This document shows, piece after piece, positions 24,948-36,900 of a stretch of DNA of 64,000 nucleotides (the first letter of the stretch is position 1; each line of letters opens with the position of its first letter). Origin of the DNA: Zea mays (Eukaryota > Streptophyta > Magnoliopsida > Poales > Poaceae); the NCBI RefSeq assembly GCF_902167145.1, contig NC_050096.1, positions 157,479,825-157,543,824 of the forward strand, given 5' to 3'. A program made the translations under genes and the position numbers. Below the pieces are notes generated by a model. It ran no database searches. It was given only the letters and a program-made list of their open reading frames with translations, and was not told the DNA's origin.

Positions 24948-25837
24948 ACACTCACATATTTCAGTTGCTGCGCAACATAGGCGGCCATGTCCTTCCCAGC
25001 GGCGGCCGAGGCAATCTCGCCGCTGGAGCAGAACTTGGACCACGGGTCCTGCGAGGACCCCATGTCACCCCTGGCCACGGCCGCCGGGCTGGCCGACATC
25101 ATCGCCAGGACAATAGCCAGTTGCCCGGACTCCGCCCCTACACCATGGTCAAGTAAGAAACGCAAACTTCGCCAAAAAAACTCACCAGCATGAGCTAGTC
25201 CCGTTTGGGCGTCGAACATTGCGACCCTGCCCATGAGGTAATCATCCACGGAAAGCTCCATGGAGACTTCGGCGCCCGCCATCGTTGCCTCAGCAGCGCG
25301 CAGTGGCGAGGGAGGCCTTCGCTCATGTGTAGGCGCGGCGGGTGGAGGCATGCTGGCGCCGGGGGCAGCAGGCTTCACGCTCGGTCGTGCCATCTTCGCC
25401 TCGCGCCTCGGGTCCGCCAACCTGGTGTACGCCCGACGCTTCCGTGGCGTGTCTTGGCAATCCTTCTATATCACTGCCGATACAACAACACCAACATTCC
25501 GTCTTTAAGGGAAAAAATTCATCTCACGATCTAATCGAGATGTAAACATGTCCTCACTGGCCGCCCGGGGTATCGAAACATTCCTAGGCCAGCGACCCCC
25601 GATAACCTTCAGCATTCGCGCAGAAGATTCCCAGAGCTCGGGCGAAGACATCGTCTCCTCGGGAGCCACACATGTCTCCAACAAATCTGCAACAAAATGA
25701 TCGGAAGCCCCCAACCCCTCAGCTGTTGTACATAATTTCCTTTTCTTGACAGCCGCGCCCGGAGCCTTGTTTCGTGAGGGGCCCTCATCGGCCGTTGACA
25801 TCGCATGTTTTAGCCGGCGGACACCAACATCGGCAGT
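24948..25837 (-). pseudogene. Tat2 antisense gene, 3' half (fragment)
   Basis: The minus strand encodes the C-terminal half of the same accessory protein found in Tat1. 25837-25540 matches its SSPELRESSARMLKV-type block. The stretch to about 25200 follows the linker up to the DYL motif. After an intron-like segment (donor GTGAGT near 25194, acceptor TGTAG near 25140) the frame continues as ESGQLAIV, matching DEGQLAIA in Tat1. A stop near 25460 and a shift near 25510 break it. Exon order and intron position agree with Tat1, which supports the splice model there. It is cut at 24947 by A and at 25838 by C; the N-terminal half is at 42046-42825. Confidence 0.75.
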
Positions 25838-26564
25838 TGTGGTAGAACCTCCCAAGTTATTGGGCCCACATGCACCTGCCCTTGTCTCAAAGACCTCAGA
25901 CGGCTATGCATGTGCACCAGATAACTTAACAGGATCTGTCCGAGTGCCCCAAGGACCTCGGATAAACCACTTACAACCAGGACCACAGGAAAAAGTAAAC
26001 AGAAATCACATACCAACATTTTGTAGCGGAAATCTTATTACCAAATTTTACAAGTTACATCAAGTTTTATGATGTACATGATCGGAGTGATTACAAAAAG
26101 TGATTCAAAGAAGTAATTTTGAACTGTTATAGATTATTGGTAGTTTTGAAATATATGCTAGCTTAAGGGACCATCCTCAATAAGAAGTATAGAAGGGTTA
26201 CTTAGACTTATAAGAAGGCCGAGCCCACCGGCACTTAACACCATCAACAGCATCACAAAACTATAACCTGAAAAACAACAGGGAATAAAACCTTGAGTAC
26301 GCAATTACTCAGCAAGACTTACCCGACTAAAGAAAAGACTCTCAAGGATATGCTGGCTGATTAGGAATCAAGGTAAGGCTTACCAAATTTCAAAGACTCA
26401 TTTTGCAGAAGAGCTTACTAGTAGTGAATCCTTATGCCAAAATTTTACTTCACAAGTTAAGTACTTTTCCTAAATCTAGATTTGCCTAATCTAGAGCATT
26501 CACTTGTCCTGGTCTACAATGCTTTTACCAAACTCTTATTTTACTTATTAACTACGATGAGTGG

Positions 26565-27037
26565 TGTTAGAACTTGATATCAGTCGCAAGGAGGCCAACA
26601 GGGGTGAACAGTGTAGACAGTAGGGTTACGCGTGAGATGGCAAATAGCTCTGTTAACCAGGCCTCTCACGGGCACTGTGCAGGGGTATTTATAGGTACCT
26701 GAACGCCCAGCGCCTTGTGTTAAGGACGCATGTGCCCTCAGCTACCTAGGTTATCCCAGAATATTCCCATAAAGCAGGGTTACAGACTGTAATTACAGGG
26801 ATGCCTTTACAAATTAGGCCCGTAACACGCGGCGGCCACGCAGGGCCTGTTACAATGGGCCGGATCGCACGTGGGCCTCTGAACTGGATGAGGCCGCACT
26901 GTGGGATGCCTTTGTCGCCGGTCTTCGTCTGGTGCCGATCAAGCGAAGGGTGCCCTGCCTGCTTTGTCTCTGTCAGAGCAGCGGCTATGCAGCGGAGACT
27001 TCGGGCGAAGGGTGGCGTTTCTGCCTTCGCTCCAACA
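26565..27037 (-). repeat. Tat1 3' LTR
   Basis: It runs from TGTTAGAACTTG to CGCTCCAACA, 473 bases. On the minus strand the preceding internal sequence ends GGAGGGCAAA, a weak polypurine tract. Confidence 0.92.
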
Positions 27038-27238
27038 TTTGCCCTCCGAGGGACCAGTTCGACAAAGTCACCTGGTGCCGAAGACGTCGCTAGATGGCGG
27101 AGACGCTGCCCTCGCTCGAAGTGGTTCCGCGGGGGTTTTTGATGTGACCGTTGATTGACCGCGTACTGTTGGATTGCGGGTTTCCCGAAGCGCCGCGCTC
27201 TGTTGGATTACGGGTTTCCCGAAGAGCCGCGCCCTGCC

Positions 27239-27246
27239 TATAAAAG
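27239..27246 (+). promoter_or_regulatory. TATA box of the Tat1 antisense gene
   Basis: TATAAAAG lies 158 bases upstream of the chosen ATG at 27404, directly before a GC-rich stretch. The equivalent place in Tat2 (42984-42977, minus strand) also reads TATAAAAA before its ATG at 42825. The conserved spacing supports a real promoter independent of the LTR. Confidence 0.7.
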
Positions 27247-27403
27247 GGGGCGGGGGCCGGCGCTTTTTGAACTTTACTTTCCGCGCTCCGTGAAAACCCT
27301 AGCCGCCCGCCGTCTTGCTGCTCGTCTGCTCGCCGTGCTCTTGTTCGCCGGAGATCTGGCGCGAGTGAAGCAGACTGCCCGCCGCCGCCGACGGTACGTA
27401 GCG

Positions 27404-30400
27404 ATGTCGTCTTCCTCTTCTTCCGTTGCCGCTACGCCGCCGGCCGGTTCCTCGCTGCCGGCCACCGCCTCGTCGGAGGAGACGCTGAGCAGTTTGATGC
27501 CGGAGGAGTTGCGCGCCGGCGATTCTGTTGATTTCGGCGTGTCGCTCATGTCGTCGGCCCGCGTGGAGGATATGCAGCGGTTGGGCTACTTCGGCGGCGG
27601 AGTTGCCCGTGCCCCGGGGACGGAGAAGGTCCTCGAGCCGGAGGGCGAGTTGGTTGTTTTCGAGGCATTTTTCGCCGCCGGTCTCCGCTTGCCTGCACAT
27701 CGGTTTGTTGGCGAAGTCCTGCGCAGGTTCAACGTGCAAATACATCAGCTGACGCCGAATGCCGTGGTGGCCCTGTCGAAGTATGTCTGGGCGACGACTT
27801 CGTACGGCAGACAGCCATCGGTCGAAGTTTTTGCGAAGCATTATTGTTTACACTGGCAGAAGAGGATGATCGGGGACGAAGTTGCTCAGTTTGGGTCCTG
27901 CACATTCACGCCGAAGACCGGCAAGACCACGATGCAAGTAGTCGAGTTGGTCCCTTGCGCCCGCAACAAGTGGGGCAACTGGAATGAATTTTGGTTTTAC
28001 GTTGCTGAGGGTACCGTCGAAGGCCATGAGGGACTTCCCGTGTCCGAGATGTGCTCTCATTTTTACTCGGCGTACCCGCCATTTGAAGTGGCGGAGGATG
28101 ATGTGGACGAAGGGGCCCTTCGTTGTGCCGCCGGCCAGAGCAGTGGGCGCGACTTGGTTGAAGAGTTTGTGGCGTACGGGGTATGGCCCTTGGCGCATGG
28201 TTGGGCGTTGGGCAAAGTATGCCCTCGCCAGATGCCTTTCCGTGGTGGAGAGGTGGTGCGGAGTCCCGCCTTCGCGCTAAATCTGCGAAACTGTGATCCG
28301 GTCGCCTTTGTGCGTGAAGCTGAGGATGAGGCGGTGCGGCTCGTTGGGCATTATGTGCCGAGGACCGAGGGCCAGCGCAGCTGGGAGATCCGCGGGTCAA
28401 ATGACCGTCTGAATAGGGTCTTCGAATTGAACCAAATGCCATATGACGGCTATCCTGGTCAAGACGATGCGGACCGCCGGGGGAAGAAACCGGTGGTGGA
28501 GACTAAAGACGACCCTGCGCCGGCGGCCGCCCCATCCTCTAGGAAGAGGAAACTAGGTACTGCCATGGGAGGACTTGGGGTTTCTGACGGGTTTGCTAGA
28601 GAGTTGATGAGGACATGCGCGTCCCCAGGGGAAAGGATGTCTTCGCCCGAGCTCCGGGAGTCTTCGGCTCGGATGCTGAAGGTTACCGGTGGCCGCTGGC
28701 CTAGGAATGTTCCTATCCCCCGCGCGGCCAGTGGGGACGTTTTTACATCTCGCATGGTTCGCAAATGGAGAGTTTTTCCTTACGGGCGGAATATTGCTGA
28801 TGTTGTGTCGGCAGTGATGGACAAGGATCGCCAGGGGGCTGCACAAAAACGCCAGGCGGCTGTCAGGCTTGTTGAAGCCAGGCCGAAGAAGCAGCGGCCC
28901 TCGGCGAAGGCTGCGGCCCACGGCGGAGGCAAGCCGCCGCTGGCGGCGAAGGCGGGCGTCCCTGCACCTAGCAAGGCGCCAGAGACAGCGGCGGGCGCCG
29001 GAGGCTCCAAACTGGCGAAGGTTGTGCCGCCGCCCAGCAGGGTGGCGGAGGCCGCGAAGGCGGCCCGAGCGTTGCCGTCGGCGGGCAAGTGTGTCGCCGA
29101 CTTCGCCACCGACATTTGTGTGGAGGACTATCTTGGTGGTAAGTCGCTGGCTCTTTTTTTTTAATGTATTATTATTTTTTGTTGATGCGTTGCAGGGTCG
29201 GACGAGGGCCAGCTTGCTATAGCTGTGCCTGCCGCGGCGATCGCGACGGCTGCCATAGTGCCGAAGGCGAGGGGCGAGGCTCTTGGCTCCGGAGGCGAGG
29301 TGTCGGCCCTCGCGGTTGTCAGGGACGAGGCGGACGCAGCGACCCGCCGGCTGAAGGAGGTGACGGAGGCGCTGAGTCAGGTCCGCTGAGCTATACTCTC
29401 CCCCCCCCTTTCTCTTGGGGCAACGGCCTTACGTGTGCTCTGCAGGTGGCTGACTTCGCCAGCCGTACTGCGTCGGGGGCCCTCACGGCAGCTGTGTCTG
29501 CCGAAGTCAAGAGACTTCGGACGCAACATGCTGATGCTGTCCGTGAGAAATCAGCCTCCGACAGCAAGTGCCGTAAACTGACGGACAAGGTGGCCGCATT
29601 GGAGAGGGAGAAGGCTGACCTCCGGCGCCAACTGGCGGCGGAGAGGAGGGAGGCCAACGAGGCCATCGCCAAGGAGCAGGCTGCGCAGGCGGAGGCCAAG
29701 CTGGCGCGGGCGGAGGGCAATCTTGCCAAGGAGCTCGCCGAACATATGCAAGAGCGGCTCACCGCCCTGGAGAGCCGCGCGAAGGGGGCCGAGGTCGCGA
29801 TGCGTGCGGAGGCCGACCGGACGCGCACGCAGCTTATGGATACATATTGTGAGCTGGGTGCGCGGACCGGTGACTTCGAGGTGCCGGACCGAGAGCCCGG
29901 GCTTCGCTGTCTGCAGTGGGTGCAGGAGGAGCTGCAGGAACTCCCCGCTGTCGTGGGGGGGTTTATGTCGTACGCCTCCCTGGTCACCTGCGAGGGGGCG
30001 ATGAACGCGCTCTCCCGCGAAGGGTGCCGGCACTTCGAGGTCTTCGACCAGGCGGATGAAGATTTTGATCGAGATGTCTATAAGGTTGAAGACCTCGTGG
30101 TGAAGGATTCTGCCGGGGCCCTCTACGACCGGATGTGGGGTCCGCACGGTCGCGAGGTGGTCAGGGAGCGGGCGGAGACGGCGATGGCTCAGGTAACATT
30201 TTCGTTTGTTTGGCGTTTGTTGGAAGTGGGGGGCGCGTGTGTTTGCTGAATTTTGCGTGTTTTGTCTTAGGCGTTGCGCGGCGAGCGGGTGGACGACCTC
30301 GGGGCGTTGAACAACGCGCTGCCTGACCCGGAGCCGACCCCTGCGGAGGCCGCGTCCGAGGTCGCCCTGGAGCCAACCTTGGAGACCGCGGAAGACGCAC

Positions 30401-31048
30401 CGGATGCCCCCACATCCGCAGTGGCCGGTGAAGACCTGCCCCCGAAGGTGGCCGAAGGCGCACCTGATGCCCCCATGGCCGCTGCGCCGAGTGCTGAAGA
30501 TCCCGCGGCGGCGGCGGCGGAAACAACAGCGGAAGCGGCGGCGGAGCCAATGGCGGAGGCTTCCGCAGCGCCAGGGCCTTCGCAGGTGGCGTAGTGGGTG
30601 TAATAGGGTTGGGGAATTTTGGATATGTTACTGAATTTTGGTTGCTGCGCAGGTTCAAGATTTTGGGCCTGCGCACGCAACCGCTACTGCTAAATTTTTG
30701 GCGGCTTCGACCGCGGAAGGTGGTGATGAATGTGGTGGATCTGCATCTGAATTTTCTGAGTTTTTTGATGTTGCTGATTCTGGGAGCTCGGTTGAGTGGA
30801 CTGAGGAGTCGTCGGAGGAGGATTTGGACTATTTCGCGGCTTTAGATGTGGCTGCGGCAGAGACCTCGCCGCACGCTGCGGACGCGCAAGATGTGCCAGG
30901 TCCTAGCACCGGGCGCCGACGGCGAAGGGCGGTTGCAAAGCGTAGAGTTAGCACGGAGGAAAGGTCTCGGCTTCGTGTGAGTAGGGCTGGTCGGCGGGAA
31001 CTGTTGTCTATGCCGGACGCCGCGAGTACAGGGGAAGGGGAAATGTGA
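27404..31048 (+). CDS. Tat1 antisense accessory gene, five exons, putative gypsy type transposon family
   Basis: Inferred exons are 27404-29138, 29196-29380, 29446-30192, 30271-30585 and 30653-31048. All four introns (57-78 bases) are GT-AG and keep frame, giving 3378 bases, 1125 residues plus stop. The start MSSSSS at 27404 is preferred over an upstream in-frame ATG because a TATA box lies between them. Residues about 50-280 carry the conserved domain of this family (LRLPAHRFVGEVLRRF, HQLTPNAVVALSKYVW, NKWGNWNEFWFY). Exon 1 ends in Ala/Lys-rich linker. Exon 3 is a long coiled coil (ALEREKADLRRQL region). Exons 4-5 are Ala/Pro/Glu-rich, then acidic, with an RRRRR stretch suggesting a nuclear signal. 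Function is unknown. It lies antisense to gag-pol. Exon boundaries are predicted without transcript data. Confidence 0.78.
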
Positions 31049-31314
31049 AGTCTTTTTGCGGGTGAGGAGCTTAGGATAATGTTATTTAATTATAGGGAGA
31101 TGGGAATTATTCCTAAGGTTGAGCCGTTGTAGAGTGTGGCGCCTTCGCGTGTATATGTGTAAAGGCTTGTATGATGAAGTCGAGTGCCCTCGCTTGCCTG
31201 TGCCTGCGAAGGCGTTGTGTATTTTGTCTGGTATGTTTTGTTATGTTGTGCTGGTGTGATTATAGTCGGTCTTAGCGTGGACGGTTTGATGCTGTCGTTT
31301 CTGCTTTTGTTATA
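31049..31314. other. Spacer between antisense gene and tandem array
   Basis: About 270 bases, T/G-rich on the plus strand, with no open frame. It probably holds the 3' untranslated region of the antisense gene. I see no clear AATAAA. Confidence 0.4.
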
Positions 31315-31830
31315 CTAGTCCGGCTGCACCCTTAGGCGACTTCTGCGCGGATAGTCTTCGCGATAGACCTCGTGTTTTTTCGCACTTGTTGTGCTAGTCC
31401 GGCTGCACCCTTAGGCGACTTCTGCGCGGATAGTCTTCGCGATAGACTTCGTGTTTTTTCGCACTTGTTGTGCTAGTCCGGCTGCACCCTTAGGCGACTT
31501 CTGCGCGGATAGTCTTCGTGATAGACTTCGTGTTTTTTCGCACTTGTTGTGCTAGTCCGGCTGCACCCTTAGGCGACTTCTGCGCGGATAGTCTTCGCGA
31601 TAGACTTCGTGTTTTTTCGCACTTGTTGTGCTAGTCCGGCTGCACCCTTAGGCGACTTCTGCGCGGATAGTCTTCGCGATAGACTTCGTGTTTTTTTCGC
31701 ACTTGTTGTGCTAGTCCGGCTGCACCCTTAGGCGACTTCTGCGCGGGTAGTCTTCGCGATAGACTTCGTGTTTTTTTTCGCACTTGTTGTGCTAGTCCGG
31801 CTGCACCCTTAGGCGACTTCTGCGCGGATT
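31315..31830 (+). repeat. Tandem array, 79-81 base unit, 6.5 copies
   Basis: CTAGTCCGGCTGCACCC starts at 31315, 31394, 31473, 31552, 31631, 31711 and 31792, giving periods of 79, 79, 79, 79, 80 and 81. The growth in the last units comes from a T run (6, 7, then 8 T). The units are otherwise almost identical, so the array was recently homogenised. It lies between the 3' ends of the two opposed Tat1 genes. Repeats at this place are known in Tat-lineage elements, some of which seeded satellites. Confidence 0.95.
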
Positions 31831-32060
31831 TGTCGCACGCGAGGGTGGCTAGCGCTTAGCCTCGCGGTGACCTCGAATTGGTCGAATGTCGAAGACCGTC
31901 GTCGCGGTCTTTTTTCGACGCATGTTTTTGCGGGGGATTTTTCACACATATATTACATGGCTCCGCCTCGTTAAAAACCTCACCCCCCGGGAGGAAAAGA
32001 GTGCGGGCCGGTACAAGATTGTTTTTGGCGAATTACAAGGGCAGAATCAGCCCCGATGAG

Positions 32061-33944
32061 TCAAACAAAAAATTTGCGAAGGTTGTCGATGTTCCAGGAG
32101 TGCTCCAGGTCCTCGCCGTTTGGCGTTGTGAGCCTGTAGGCGCTGGGGGAAGCTTTTGTCTTGACTATAAAGGGGCCCTCCCACTTGGGCTCCAGCTTGC
32201 CCCTGGACTCCGTCCGAGCTGTTCGGACGAGTACGAGGTCCCCTTCGCTGAACTCCCTCGGGATGACTGCGTGGTCGCGCCATGCTTTGGTCTGGGCTTG
32301 GTATTTGTTTAGGGCCTGTAGGGCGAAGACCCGGTCTCCGTCAATGAGATCTTTTGAAGTTGGCTCGTCCACGTCGGGGACGGCTGACGAAACTGTACGC
32401 GGGGACCCATGCTTTATTTCTTGCGGGGTCATGGCCTCCGACCCGTATAGAAGGCGGAAAGGAGTGAACCCAGTCGCCCTGCACTCAGTTGTGTTTAGCG
32501 CCCAGACTGCCTCCGGTAACAAATCGGTCCATCTGCCTTTTTTTTCATCGAGGAGCATCTTCTTGACAGCTGTGAAGATTTTCCCATTGGCGCGCTCCAC
32601 GACCCCGTTGGACTGCGGGTGATAGACTGAAGCGAAGGCAAGCTTGGTGCCGATGGAGAAACAAAAATCCTTGAAATCTTGGCTGTCAAACTGCTTGCCG
32701 TTGTCAACTGTTAGCTCGGACGGTACTCCGAAGCGGCAAACAATGTTTTGCAGAAGAATTTTTGGGCAGTCTTTGATGTTATTGTAGAAATAGCCCTCGC
32801 TTCGATCCATTTGGTGAAGTATTCGACGGCTACGAAGGCGAACTTGAGGTTCCCCTGAGCGGTGGGCAGGGGCCCGACAATGTCCAGGCCCCAGCGCTGG
32901 AGAGGCCATGTATGGGCAATCAGCTTTGTATACTTTGAGGGGCTGCCTGACCGAGGAGAAAACTTCTGGCAGGCTTCGCGAGACCTTGTGACCCGATTTG
33001 CGGCGCAGATCATTGCGGGCCAGTAAAACCCTTGGCGGATCACCTTGGCAGCTAGGGCCCTTGGCCCTGCGTGCGAGCCGCACGTGCCACTGTGGACTTC
33101 ACGTAGGATCTGCATGCCTTCGGTTTCGGTGACGCACTTAAGCATTGGTTGACTGACCCCTTTCTTGTAGAGTTGGCCCTCAATCAGTGCAAAGTCCCGG
33201 CTTCGATGTCTGAGGCGCTTGGCCTCACTGACGTCGGTTGGATGATAGTACCCCTGTAGGAACAGGGTTATTGGTGCCCGCCAGTCTTCGGTCATGATTA
33301 GGTTGACTATGCGGTGGCCCTCGCTATCATTAGTTATTTGGAGCCCTTCGGGGTTCCGGACGGCTGGCGTGCCGATGGTGTGAAAGAACACGTCGGAGGG
33401 CAGGGGCTCGCCCCTGGCGGCAGCCTTGGCCAATGCATCGGCCTCCTTGTTCTTGGCCCTATCCACATGCTGCAAGGTGAATCCCTTGAACTGTCTCTCG
33501 AGACTTCGGATGGCTGCGAGGTATTGCATGAGCGCGGGGTCTTTTGCTGCATAGTCTTTCTCGACCTGGCCAGCAACTATCTTGGAGTCTGTTTTGATGA
33601 TACATGTGGTGACTCCGAGGGAGAGGCCGAGGATAACCGCTTCATACTCTGCTATATTGTTTGTGCATCTGTCGGATTCCAGAGCGAAGCTGAGGCGTGC
33701 TGCATATCTGTGTTTGACTCCGGCTGGTGAGGTGACGACTGCAGCGACGCCTGCCCCCGCATGGCACCATGCGCCGTCGCAGTGGATAGTCCAAACCTTC
33801 TCTGTGGACGGGTCTGGCTGCGTTATTGGCCCAGTCCAGTCGACGACGAAGTCTGCCAGGACCTGTGACTTGATGGCTGTCCTGGGCTCGAAGCTGATGT
33901 GGTAGCCGGATAGTTCGGCTGCCCACTTGGCGATCCACTTGCTC
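32061..33944 (-). pseudogene. Tat1 RNase H and integrase, one frameshift
   Basis: RNase H starts near 33850 with the first Asp in IHCDGAW and includes NIAEYEA and TDSK. It runs in one frame through DRAKNKEADALAK to the integrase zinc finger (REVHSGTCGSH) and the first catalytic region WGLDIVGP. Near 32755 the frame shifts; the run TTCTGCAAAAC suggests one lost base compared with related elements. The second frame continues with the catalytic TVDNGKQF and the Glu region NGVVERANGK. It ends in a WEGPF C-terminal domain at 32061. No chromodomain is present. The segment is joined to RT through a deletion at about 33945. Confidence 0.87.
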
Positions 33945-36900
33945 GAAGGGGAGACTTCGCTCGGCGGACCTGGAGATGAACCTGTTGAGAGCAGCCAATC
34001 TGCCTGTCAGACGCTGGACGTCCCTGGCGGACTGCGGAGGCGTCATGTTTATGATGGCCTGGATCTTGGTTGGGTTGGCCTCAATGCCGCGATGTGATAC
34101 CAGGTAGCCCAATATCTTGCCCTGGCGAACACCGAAGACGCACTTTTCCGGGTTTAGGCGGAGTCGTGCGTCTCGCATGTTCGCGAATGTCTCGGCGAGG
34201 TCGGCGAGATGGTCCTCCTTATTCTTGCTGGCGACGACGATGTCGTCCACATATGTAAATATATTTCTGCCAACCTGCCCTTCGAGTACTGTTTTGGTGA
34301 GTCTGGAGAAGGTGGACCCGGCATTCTTGAGTCCCTCCGGCATTCTGATGAAGCAATAAGTGCCGAAGGGTGTTATAAAGCTGGTGCTGGCCTTGTCTTC
34401 CTCCTTCATGTATATCTGGTGATAGCCGGAGAAGCAGTCGAGGAGTGACATGACCTCGCATCCGGCTGCGCTATCGACTATTTTGTCGATCCGTGGCAAC
34501 GGGAAATTGTCCTTTGGGCAGGCCTTATTGAGACTGGTGAAGTCTATGCACATTCGCCATTTCCCGCTTTTTTTCTGCACCATTACAACATTGGAGAGCC
34601 ACGTGGGGTAACCCACTGGCTCGATGAATTTAGCCTCTAGGAGGCGGTGCACCTCTGCCTTGGCGGCCTCTGTCTTTTCGTCGGACATTTTGCGAAGCCT
34701 TTGCTTTTTTGGTCGCACCGAAGGGTCGATTCCCAAACCGTGCTCAATTATGGATCGGCTGACTCCGACCAGGTCGAGGGCGGACCAGGCGAAGACATCT
34801 TTATTCTTGGCCAGGCAGCAGAGAAGCTTCTCTTCTTCATGTGAGGTAAGGTCTTCGCTGATAGTGACTGTCTGCTTGGGCGTGGCCTGATCGAGGGGGA
34901 TAGTCTTGGTCCCGTCTTGGCTCTGCAGCTGTGCCTTGTCGTGCTGTTTATCGGTTGGGCTGGCGGGCGCAGGGACCTCGCGCTGGGTCGTGCGACAGTG
35001 CACGTTCCTCTGACCAGGCACGAAGTCCCGCTCTATGTTGCGCGCCGTCTGCTGGTTGCCGTAGACCGTAATAGCGCCTAGCGGACCTGATATCTTCATA
35101 CATAGGTACAGCCCGTGGATGGCAGCTTCGAACTTATTGATGGAGCCCCGGCCCATGATGGCGTTGTATGGATATACCATGTCCACGATATCAAAGGTTA
35201 CTTGCTCACTTCGGGCATTGGGTGCTACACCGAAGGAGAGGGGCAACTCTATCTTGCCAACGGGAAAGGTGCCCTTGCCGCCGAAGCCATACAACGGGTT
35301 GTCCGAAGGCTTGAGCAGGCTGTGGCTTATACCCATGCGGTCGAAGGCGTGGAGGAAGATGATGTCCGCCTGACTGCCGTTGTCGACTAGGACTTTGTGT
35401 AAGTCCCAGCCTGCCACGCTGCAATTGATGACCATGGCGTCGATGTGGGGGGCGCTGCGCAGGTCGACGTCTCGTGCGTCGAAGGTTAGCGGTATGTGGG
35501 ACCACTTTGTCTGCACGACTGGGCCAGTGACAGCGACATGGTTGATGCTGCGGTAGTGGTCCCGCTTCTGCCGCTTGGTGTCGAAGTCAGTGCTTGACCC
35601 CCCTGTTATCATGTGAATGACTCCGCGATATGGTTGATCGGCGAAGTCTTCCTGCTTTGGGGCATGGGGGATGTTTTGATGTTGCTGGTGTGGAGGTGGG
35701 GGTGGAGGAGGTACGATTTGTACTTCCTGATGGTGTTGGTAAGCGTGGTGCGGTGGATGCGGAGCGGGGGCGTGGATATATGGTGGAGGGGGTTGCTGGT
35801 AATTGTGCGCGACAATTCTGGGGTTGTCGGCTGGCTGCGCCTGTGCCATTCTGTCTCTGGTGGCCTTCGTTTCGGGGCAGTCTTTGGTTTGGTGGGCGCA
35901 GTCTTCGCCGTGAAAAAGGCAGTAGAATCGGCGCGGCGGCTGTGCGCGCCCTCGGCCCCTGCCACGAGTTCCATTTCCGTGGCCTTGGGGGGGATATTCC
36001 TGGCGGCGAGGGGGGTCAGCAGCGGGATGCTGGTTGGCGATGTTGTGCACTTGCTGCTGACTGCGGCCGTCTCGACCGGAGTCTGGCTGCGGAGTCCTCG
36101 TCCATGTGCGGCTGGACTGCGGGGCATCTTTGGGCTTCCGCTGTGACTCAACCTTGCGCTGGTGGAGCTCTTCGGATTTGGCATATTTTTCAAAGAGCTG
36201 ATATAGCTCCTGGAGGTTCTTAGGTGGATCTCTGATACAATGACTGTAGAGGACGCCGGCACGAAGGCCACTGATGGCGTAGTGGATAGCGATCTGATCA
36301 TCGACGGAGGGCAGCTGTGACTTGAGTGTTAAGAATTTGCGGTAATACTCCCGCAGAGTCTCCTTTTCCAACTGCTTGCAAAGCGAGAGCTCGGCCAAGG
36401 CGTCAGTGTCTGGGCGGTACCCTTGGAAGTTGAGCAGGAACTTGTCCCTGAGACTTCTCCATGAATCAATGGACAGCGGAGGCAACCTGGTGAACCAGGT
36501 GAGTGTTGGGCCCTCTAGGGCGATGATGAAAGACTTCGCCATTGTGGCGTCGTCCCCTCCGGCGGATGCAACGGCGACCTGATAACTCATTATGTATTGC
36601 GTCGGGTCGGTGCTGCCGTTGTACTTGGGATAGGTCCCTGCTCGGAAGTTAGCTGGCCAAGGCGTCACTTGCAGGTGTGGCGCCAGGGGACTTCCCTCGT
36701 CGAGGTAGTTGACCCCTTGGAATGGCGCGGCGTGCTGGAAGGTGTAGTCACGCTGGGGGAAACGCGGGTTCTCCGGCTGTGCTCGGTGTTGCAGGGGTGG
36801 CCCATGCTGCAGGCCGAGGTGGCCTTCGCGCGTGTCTTCCGGTTGTGCGCGCTGCTGGAGGGGTGGCTCTTGGTGCAGGCTGAGGTGGCCTTCGCGCTGC

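Noticed and set aside
27155..27403. Upstream in-frame ATG of the Tat1 antisense gene
   Set aside because: The TATA box at 27239 lies downstream of it, and the related Tat2 gene starts at the equivalent of 27404.
29391..30147. Two 198-codon minus-strand frames
   Set aside because: They are shadows of the coiled-coil exon of the Tat1 antisense gene, whose biased codons keep the reverse frames open.
31315..31830. Possible CRISPR-like array
   Set aside because: Units are head-to-tail and identical over the whole 79 bases, with no unique spacers; the setting is a plant retrotransposon.
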